Source: JBGLNJ01 sp964353405
GTDB lineage: Bacteria > Chloroflexota > Anaerolineae > Fen-1058
Direction of reading: 5' to 3'
Assembly (NCBI GenBank): GCA_964353405.1
Contig: CAYGWJ010000408.1
Location: 1-24,148, forward strand
DNA: 24,148 nt
Positions 6,610 through 13,102 of this stretch are shown here, piece after piece. The notes below the pieces were generated by a model. It saw only the letters and a program-made list of their open reading frames with translations. It did no database searches and had not been told where the DNA came from. Made by a program: the position numbers and the translations under genes. The stretch's first letter is position 1. Each line of letters starts with the position of its first letter.

Positions 6610-6614
6610 ATTGA

Positions 6615-8327
6615 ATGGCCGAAATCCAAAGTGAGCTAGACGAATTCTTTCCGCGCGACCCAAGAACCGCTGAAGCGGTCACTACGAACCAAGCCAAGCG
6701 ACTGGGAATGGTCGTGGCCGGCTCGCTTTCGAAAGGGCTGGATATCAAGCTAGACCGAGACGCGCGCATCGAAGAGACCGCTGTGGGACGCTATGTCGTC
6801 GTGCAAAGCGGCGATTACCGCTTCTTTTCGCTCATCACCGACGTGGCGTTGGATAGCACCAACCCCCTCATCGAAAAAACGCCGCCGGATGCGGACGATG
6901 ATTTCGTGCGCGAGGTGATGCAGGGCACGAGCACCTTTGGCCGCTTGCACGTCAGCCCGATGCTGGTGATCTCGGGCGAGTCCGAACCCAAGCCGGTCAA
7001 GACCGTGCCGAGCCACTTTGCGCCGGTCTATGAAGCCACACCACAAGACGTGAGCCGCATCTTTGGCGACGAGTCTCAGAAAGGCTATTTCGAGATCGGC
7101 GAGCCGCTCGACATGGAGGGCATCAAGATTTATCTCAACCTCAAGCGGTTCGCGGAACGCTCGTCGGGCGTGTTCGGCAAGTCGGGCACGGGCAAGACCT
7201 ACCTCACGCGCATGTTGCTGGCGGGGATGATTCAGGAGAATGTTGCCGTCAATCTTGTCTTTGACATGCACAACGAGTATGGCTGGGAGGGCACCACTGG
7301 CGAAGGTGGAGCGAAACCCAAAGGTCTCAAGCAACTCTATGGCAGCCGCACGGCGATTTTTACGCTCGACGAAGAATCGTCACGACGGCGCGGCAGCAAG
7401 TTGGACTATGTCGTGCGCATCGGGTACGACACGATCGAGCCGGAGGACGTGGACTCGATCAGCGGTATTCTGAATCTCTCGGATGTTCAACGCGGTGCGC
7501 TCTACTCGCTGCGCAAGAAGCTTGGTCGCGAATGGATCTCCAAATTGCTTTCAGATAAAGTCCCCGAAGAGTTGGCCGAGTCGCTCGATCAAAAGACACT
7601 CTTGGCCGGAACGTTGGGCGCGATTCAACGCAAGCTGGGGATGTTTGAACGCTTTGGCTTTATGGCCGAGACCACGCGCGAAAGCGCCGTGGAGCGCGTG
7701 CTCGAGTATCTGCAAAAAGGCGTCAACGTGGTGATCGAGTTTGGGCGCTATGGCAACAGCCTGGAAGCCTACATCCTCGTCGCCAACTTTCTCACGCGGC
7801 GCATCCACGAGGCCTACGTAAAACGCAAGGAAGCGGCGCAGGGCGGCGGCGCTGGTTACAGCGGCGACGAGCCGCGCCAGCTTGTGATCACTATCGAAGA
7901 GGCGCACAAGTTCCTCGACCCACTCATCGCCAAGCAGACGATTTTTGGCACGATCTCGCGCGAGCTGCGCAAGTACAACGTTACGTTGCTCATAGTGGAT
8001 CAGCGGCCCAGCGGCATTGACCCGGAGGTGATGAGCCAGATCGGCACACGCGTCACGTGCCTGCTCGACGACGAGCAAGATATTCGAGCGGTGTTTTCCG
8101 GCATCAGCGGCGCGGCTGAGTTGCGCCAGGTGCTGGCCCGGCTCGACACGCGCCAGCAAGCCCTCATCCTGGGTCATGCCGTGCCCATGCCCGTGGTCGT
8201 GAAAACGCGCAATTATGACCAGGTGTTTTATGCTGCCGCCGGCTTTGTCGAGGGCGACGAACTCCAATTACGGCGCGAACGCGGCAGCCGCTCGATCTAT
8301 GGCGACGAGGATGACGAGTTGAAATAA
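6615..8327 (+). CDS. herA: HerA-family DNA-pumping ATPase
   Basis: This is a 570-residue protein starting at the ATG at 6615. The N-terminal HAS barrel spans about residues 28-90. Walker A is GKSGTGKT at 188-195 and Walker B is LVITIEEAH at 423-431, with the double glutamate expected of the HerA/FtsK superfamily. The block FGTISRELRKYNVTLLIVDQ and then QRPSGIDPEVMSQIGTRV carries the sensor and arginine-finger region. HerA forms hexameric rings that translocate DNA and feed or activate the NurA nuclease during end resection. Here nurA, a HAS-barrel-like gene and herA lie in that order on one strand, consistent with one complex. Nothing appears truncated. Confidence 0.95.
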   Translation: MAEIQSELDEFFPRDPRTAEAVTTNQAKRLGMVVAGSLSKGLDIKLDRDARIEETAVGRYVVVQSGDYRFFSLITDVALDSTNPLIEKTPPDADDDFVREVMQGTSTFGRLHVSPMLVISGESEPKPVKTVPSHFAPVYEATPQDVSRIFGDESQKGYFEIGEPLDMEGIKIYLNLKRFAERSSGVFGKSGTGKTYLTRMLLAGMIQENVAVNLVFDMHNEYGWEGTTGEGGAKPKGLKQLYGSRTAIFTLDEESSRRRGSKLDYVVRIGYDTIEPEDVDSISGILNLSDVQRGALYSLRKKLGREWISKLLSDKVPEELAESLDQKTLLAGTLGAIQRKLGMFERFGFMAETTRESAVERVLEYLQKGVNVVIEFGRYGNSLEAYILVANFLTRRIHEAYVKRKEAAQGGGAGYSGDEPRQLVITIEEAHKFLDPLIAKQTIFGTISRELRKYNVTLLIVDQRPSGIDPEVMSQIGTRVTCLLDDEQDIRAVFSGISGAAELRQVLARLDTRQQALILGHAVPMPVVVKTRNYDQVFYAAAGFVEGDELQLRRERGSRSIYGDEDDELK

Positions 8328-8341
8328 AATACTATTGCTGG

Positions 8342-8370
8342 TTGACTTGGCTCGCCTTTTGATATACAAT
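8342..8370 (+). promoter_or_regulatory. Strong sigma-70-type promoter for the surface-protein module
   Basis: TTGACT (8342-8347) and TACAAT (8365-8370) are separated by exactly 17 bases; each matches the consensus at five of six positions. It starts 14 bases after the herA stop and about 125 bases before the first gene of the module. It separates that module from the herA operon; I see no terminator between them. Confidence 0.7.
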
Positions 8371-8495
8371 GAATTTACTTTCCACGCCGCACTTTAATCC
8401 AGGAGATTGATCGTCTGCGGCATCGTCGTTCTCGCGCTTTTCCTTGAGGAAACCGCGGGATTCCTGTGTGGACCACAATTCTAAGGAGCCAAACT

Positions 8496-8858
8496 ATGAC
8501 ACCAAGGCGACTTGTTACCTGCACACTTGTCTTGTTGAGTCTATGGGTCATCATGGCGTTGGCTTGGCCGCTTCCTTCTGCGCTGGCCGGCTTTACCCCC
8601 ACGCCACGGCCCACCACACCGTCCGTCACTACGCCGGCTCCCACGGCGGCCCCGCCCGAGAAAGAGCCCAAGGATACTCCAACTGTCACTCTAACGGTTA
8701 ACCCGCTGACTGCAACACCCGGCTTGATGCCTCAGACTGGTGGTCACGTGGCAAGCGGAGGTGAGATGCCTGCTGCGCGGCTGATGGGAATCATTATCCT
8801 CGGCATGATCGTGGCCGGAATGACCATTCACCGATTGTCCAGGTCAGGGAATCGGTAG
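8496..8858 (+). CDS. Small secreted protein with LPXTG-like cell-wall anchor
   Basis: This 120-residue protein starts at the ATG at 8496, with AAGGAG 7 bases upstream. A Sec signal peptide covers about residues 1-31, ending ALA before GFTPTP. A Pro/Thr-rich low-complexity stretch follows (about 33-75). MPQTG at 78-82 stands where a sortase motif LPXTG would be, with Leu replaced by Met. A hydrophobic segment (about 95-111) and a positive tail RLSRSGNR follow, completing a typical sorting signal. It is probably a small surface-anchored peptide or membrane protein. No sortase gene lies in the window. It may be co-transcribed with the 28-residue peptide and possibly the large surface protein downstream. 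The specific function is unknown. Confidence 0.7.
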   Translation: MTPRRLVTCTLVLLSLWVIMALAWPLPSALAGFTPTPRPTTPSVTTPAPTAAPPEKEPKDTPTVTLTVNPLTATPGLMPQTGGHVASGGEMPAARLMGIIILGMIVAGMTIHRLSRSGNR

Positions 8859-8860
8859 CG

Positions 8861-8947
8861 ATGCAAAGGTGGCGCCGGTTTACCCGTGGCAGCATCGCTG
8901 TGGTCGGCGGCGTGATCTTTGTTGCCGTGCTCTTGCTCGCGCTTTAG
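8861..8947 (+). CDS. 28-residue single-pass membrane peptide, possibly a truncated sortase N-terminus
   Basis: An ATG two bases after the preceding stop opens 28 codons. They begin MQRWRRFTRGSIAVVGGVIF and continue as a hydrophobic stretch to the TAG at 8945-8947. The positive N-terminus followed by about 17 hydrophobic residues is a clean signal-anchor. A sortase often follows an LPXTG-type substrate and begins like this, so the peptide may be what remains of one; no sortase sequence is visible in the next 320 bases in any frame. No separate ribosome binding site is evident, so it would depend on coupling. A real small membrane protein is the alternative. Confidence 0.4.
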   Translation: MQRWRRFTRGSIAVVGGVIFVAVLLLAL

Positions 8948-9271
8948 AGGTGCACAGCTTGGTTATTGGCGCAACCTGGACCTCCGGCCCGCGCAGTTTG
9001 CATTCTCGACATAGTCTGAGAATTATGTGTTTGCACACCTGTTCTATACCCGGGAAACCCCGTCAAGCCTTATGTAATGCGCCTGGCGTTGTGATGCGAA
9101 CTGCGAAACGCGAATTCCTGGCAAAAGCCGTTGAACGGGCGTTCAAGCACATAATTTGGTGACTATGTCGCATTCTCTGACGACGGCTATGCTTGGGGCA
9201 GCGGCGCTGACGGACTCGATCTCACCAGGCTATCAGCATCATTTGCGAGTCATGTAAAGGAGGAACAAGAA
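8948..9271. other. 324-bp gene-free stretch ahead of the DUF11 protein
   Basis: I see no convincing gene. A short inverted repeat TTGAAC/GTTCAA with a GGGC loop lies at 9131-9146. The segment ends with the very strong ribosome binding site AAAGGAGG (9256-9263), 8 bases before the ATG of the large surface protein. There is no clear promoter. It could be a 5' leader or the decayed body of a lost gene. Confidence 0.5.
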
Positions 9272-12200
9272 ATGTACAAGCTGTGTTTTTCCGGATGTAT
9301 GATTGCTTCCATCCTGCTCGCCTTACTGGTTCCGTTCGGCGCAATGCCAGCCACATTCCCTGCTATTCCTTCTCTGGCGCCGCCTCTCTCGGCTTTTGCC
9401 GCTTCCGCTATCCCGGCGCCTATACGTTCGGCAGCCGATAGGAGTGTGCCCGCGACTCGGGGCGCCGAGCCGACAACATACACGGATGACACGGGCCATT
9501 ACCGCTTCGAGCGCCTGCTGCGTGGCACTCACAAGGTGACTCTGGATCCGACCACCCTCCCACTTTCTCTGCGTCCCGTTGCGGGAGAGGCTGTGCCTAC
9601 TCTGTGGGTCGTCCCGGGGCAGGAGCAGACCTCCGAGGCGCTTGCTTCTGGTGTCCGTTTTTCTGCCGCCTACGACCAGGAAACCGGCGACATTTCGGGC
9701 TTGGTGTTCTTGGACAAAAATGGCGATGGTCTCCAGGGACCAGGTGAGGTGGGACTGGCCGGTGTCACGGTGATTGACCCCATTATGCACCAGTACTTTG
9801 TCCCCTTTGACGACCGGGATTTGATGGCGATGCTCGCGGTTTCCAATAACTGCCAAAGCAGTGGTATTCCAGTTGGCAATCTCTTGACCTCGGGCGTCTC
9901 GGTCGTTGCCTCTTCGAATGGCACGGTCTATTATTACGACCATTGGGAAGACGGCTATGATCCAGACCCCCTTCAACCTGGCCCGACCACCGAAACAGGC
10001 GTGCTTAATTCTGGCCAGGCTCACCTTTTTTCGAACGACATAGATACCAGCACAACGCCGTGGGGTTCTCAACGTTACTACGATGGGCGCGACCGTATCA
10101 CGATCGTCGGCGAAGATGCGTTCGTCGTCCGGTACGCTTACCCGACGAACCCCACCATTGGCCCCATGTTTGCTGGGGCCTGGGAGGTTGAACAGACAGC
10201 CTACTGGGGGACTGGGTACATCATCCCAGCCGGCGAAGACTGGGGACCGGGAAGCGATTTCGAGTTTACGGGCGCTTCCGTCATGGCGATGCAAGATAAC
10301 ACCCAGGTTTATTTTAGAGGTGCGCCGGCAGCTACGCTCAACAGGGGGCAAACCTTTTTTGTGAATGGCGATGGGCCTGGCCCCGGCGGACTGAACAGTG
10401 GTGATATGTTTACCGCCACCGTTCCTATCATGGTCGACCAGTATAGTTCTATCTGTGACCTCACGAATGCCGATGGACCCTGGAGCGGCAACGGCTACAC
10501 CCTAGAGCCAGTGCGCCATTGGACTAGCGACTATTGGTCGCCCGTGCCTAACCGACTCACCTGCAGCGCTGCCAATACAGATATCTTTGTATATAACGCC
10601 AACCCGTTGCCCATCACCGTGACGGTGGATGATGGCACCCCTACCAACGTCACTCTCCTGCCAGGTAGTAACAGCATCGCTGGCTTGCTGCTCCCCCGGC
10701 GCCTTGCCTCCAACCGGGGCGCGCACCTTTACGCGCCGGGTGGGGAGAGATTCTGGGGCGTGGTTGATGTAGACTCTCGAAACAGCGACTGGGAATGGGG
10801 TTTTTCCCTTGTGCATGATCCTAGCTCTCAGGCAATACTGGCCTGGGCGCCCGGCAACGCGAGCGTGCCGCCGACACAGCAGACGCCCCCCAACGGCGAC
10901 ATGGCCTGGGTCACCCCGGTGACCGATACCGTTGTTTTTGTGGACTTGAACGGGGATAATATTCCAGACCGAATTGACTGCAATGGCAATGGCACGGCCA
11001 CAGACCTGAACGTGGACGGGGTTTGCAACGAGCCTACCTCCAACCTGGGAATAACGTTGGCCCAAGGCCAAACCCTGCGGGTTGGAGATCCCAACGACGC
11101 CGACTTGACGGGTGCTTTGATTTATGCCAGGAACTACTACGAAAAAATCACCGTGGCTTGGGGCGAGGACCCGTGTGTGGCGTCCGCATCCCTACCTTAT
11201 CTGGACCTGGGCTATACCGTCTTGCCTCTCACCAGCCACACTTTGGTCATCACCAAGACGGTGACGCCATCACCTGTGCTGGCTGGCGGTGTGTTGACCT
11301 ACACGCTGGCCTGGAGCGTCTCAGGCCACGTGCCAGCGCCGGATGTGACGATCAGCGATACGGTTCCGGCCAATACGACTCTTATTACAGCCACCCTCCC
11401 GGTGACCGTCAATGGCACTTTGCTCACCTGGCCGTTGGGCAACCGCGTGCCGGGCGATTCAGGGTCCGTCACCGTTACGGTCTGGGTCGCCAGCCGGCTG
11501 TTGAGTGGCACACTCATCGTCAACAACGTGATCATCACCGACAGCACGGGCATCACCGGTACCGACACGATCACCACGCCAGTGCAGGGCAATGGGGATG
11601 TGGCCATCACGAAATCCGATTATCCCGACCCCGTCATCCCGGGCACACAGCTCACGTACATGCTGGTGGTGACCAACCATGGCCCCATCACGGCGACGGG
11701 CGTGGTGGTGACCGACACACTGCCGCCGCAAGTGACGTTCCTCTCGGCGACGCCAGCTCCATCTTCACCCGCTGGCGCAAACCCGATCACGTGGTCGCTG
11801 GGCACGCTGCTGCCGCTTGAAATGCGCTGGATCACAGTCACGACGCAAGTGCAGTCGTGGGTCACGCAGACGTTTATAAACTCTGCCGTCGTGGGCAGCC
11901 TCACGCCCGACGACAACCCGCTCAACAACCGTGACGACGAGCCGACCACACCACTGTTACCCGGCCTGGTGCTGGTCAAGAGTGTCACGCCAGGGCACGG
12001 GGTGCGTGGCCAGCCGTTCACGTACACCCTTCGCATCACCAACACCGGCCCGATCACGTTCAGCCCCTTGGCGCTGACGGATACGCTGCCGCCCAACTTT
12101 TACTATCTGCGCGGCTCTGGCGTTCCGCGCGATCCGGACGTCATCGCCGAGCCGCTCTTGCGCTGGAACAACCTGGGGCCGCTCGTGCCCGGCGCAGGCA

Positions 12201-13102
12201 TCGCGGTTTCCTTTGCTGTCTCGACGACGAATATCACCGGCACATACACCAACACGGCACTGGTCGAAGGGACCACGCCCACTGGCGTCCTCACGGACAC
12301 TGACCAGGTGCCCGTCGTGCTGCACGACCCGGAGGTGGCGATCCAGAAGCGGATGGTGACAGCCGACACGGACCTGGTCGCTCCCAACTATATCACCTTC
12401 GCCATCACCATCACGAACGTCGGCACGAGTGAGATTAACGTGCTGCCGCTGGAGGATCAATACGATCCGTACTATCTCTCGTTCGCCAAGGCAGTGCCGG
12501 CGCCGGATGAGCCAGCCAACGACGGCCGCCTGACCTGGTACGACCTGACGGTCCCGCCGCCGCATGGCTTTAACCGCAACCTGCCGCCCGGCGCGGGGTT
12601 CGTCATCACAACGGTCTTTACGGTGGCGCATGACATCATCGGTGAGACGTTCAACTCGGTGGTGATCAGCGGCGCGATTGACATCTACAACAACCCGACC
12701 AACCGTCCCACCGACACGGTGACCTTCGGCGGCGGCATCCCGACGCCCATCGAGTTGCTCTATTTCCGTGTGGACGGCGTGAGCGGGCGCGAGGTGCGCC
12801 TGGGCTGGGCGACGGCGGTCGAGATTGACAACTTTGGTTTTAACCTGTATCGTGCCGATTCGAACGACCTGGATCGCGCCAAGTTCATCCACTTTGAGTC
12901 GGCTGTGCCACAAGGTCGTCAACTGGGTGCGACCTATGCCTATGTTGACACCGTGCCATCGGACGGCGTGTGGTGGTATTGGCTGGCCGACGTTGACACC
13001 TACGGTCGTGAAACCATCCGCGCCACGACCCTGGGCCGTGTGGGAATCGAAGGGATGTTGCCGAATCGTATCTACCTGCCCCTTGTGATCAAAAGCCCAT
13101 GA
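9272..13102 (+). CDS. Large secreted DUF11-repeat surface protein
   Basis: This 1276-residue protein has a signal peptide in the first ~27-45 residues. Residues about 69-105 look like the C-terminal half of an SdrD-type B domain, and 139-167 (GLVFLDKNGDGLQGPGEVGL) like the N-terminal half of another. A domain holding YYYDHWEDGYDPDP (220-233) runs to about 540. A Asp/Asn-rich stretch near 558-590 (DLNGDNIPDRID) may bind calcium. Four DUF11 domains start near 657, 775, 898 and 1020, with DTLPPQVTF and DTLPPNFYY as signatures in the second and third. A fibronectin-III-like domain (from about 1158) follows, and the chain ends NRIYLPLVIKSP. The stop overlaps the start of the C25 peptidase gene. 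It is probably an adhesin or sheath component; the ligand is unknown. Confidence 0.88.
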   Translation: MYKLCFSGCMIASILLALLVPFGAMPATFPAIPSLAPPLSAFAASAIPAPIRSAADRSVPATRGAEPTTYTDDTGHYRFERLLRGTHKVTLDPTTLPLSLRPVAGEAVPTLWVVPGQEQTSEALASGVRFSAAYDQETGDISGLVFLDKNGDGLQGPGEVGLAGVTVIDPIMHQYFVPFDDRDLMAMLAVSNNCQSSGIPVGNLLTSGVSVVASSNGTVYYYDHWEDGYDPDPLQPGPTTETGVLNSGQAHLFSNDIDTSTTPWGSQRYYDGRDRITIVGEDAFVVRYAYPTNPTIGPMFAGAWEVEQTAYWGTGYIIPAGEDWGPGSDFEFTGASVMAMQDNTQVYFRGAPAATLNRGQTFFVNGDGPGPGGLNSGDMFTATVPIMVDQYSSICDLTNADGPWSGNGYTLEPVRHWTSDYWSPVPNRLTCSAANTDIFVYNANPLPITVTVDDGTPTNVTLLPGSNSIAGLLLPRRLASNRGAHLYAPGGERFWGVVDVDSRNSDWEWGFSLVHDPSSQAILAWAPGNASVPPTQQTPPNGDMAWVTPVTDTVVFVDLNGDNIPDRIDCNGNGTATDLNVDGVCNEPTSNLGITLAQGQTLRVGDPNDADLTGALIYARNYYEKITVAWGEDPCVASASLPYLDLGYTVLPLTSHTLVITKTVTPSPVLAGGVLTYTLAWSVSGHVPAPDVTISDTVPANTTLITATLPVTVNGTLLTWPLGNRVPGDSGSVTVTVWVASRLLSGTLIVNNVIITDSTGITGTDTITTPVQGNGDVAITKSDYPDPVIPGTQLTYMLVVTNHGPITATGVVVTDTLPPQVTFLSATPAPSSPAGANPITWSLGTLLPLEMRWITVTTQVQSWVTQTFINSAVVGSLTPDDNPLNNRDDEPTTPLLPGLVLVKSVTPGHGVRGQPFTYTLRITNTGPITFSPLALTDTLPPNFYYLRGSGVPRDPDVIAEPLLRWNNLGPLVPGAGIAVSFAVSTTNITGTYTNTALVEGTTPTGVLTDTDQVPVVLHDPEVAIQKRMVTADTDLVAPNYITFAITITNVGTSEINVLPLEDQYDPYYLSFAKAVPAPDEPANDGRLTWYDLTVPPPHGFNRNLPPGAGFVITTVFTVAHDIIGETFNSVVISGAIDIYNNPTNRPTDTVTFGGGIPTPIELLYFRVDGVSGREVRLGWATAVEIDNFGFNLYRADSNDLDRAKFIHFESAVPQGRQLGATYAYVDTVPSDGVWWYWLADVDTYGRETIRATTLGRVGIEGMLPNRIYLPLVIKSP

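Noticed and set aside
8407..8484. 25-codon hydrophobic leader frame from a TTG before the MPQTG gene, ending in its ribosome binding site
   Set aside because: The start is TTG with the Shine-Dalgarno only one base away, which is too close for initiation; no other support.
8869..9162. 97-codon plus-strand frame overlapping the 28-residue peptide
   Set aside because: Basic, Cys-rich composition without domain features; looks like a chance frame in a non-coding stretch.
9165..9257. 30-codon frame ending in the ribosome binding site of the DUF11 gene
   Set aside because: No ribosome binding site of its own and no recognisable features.
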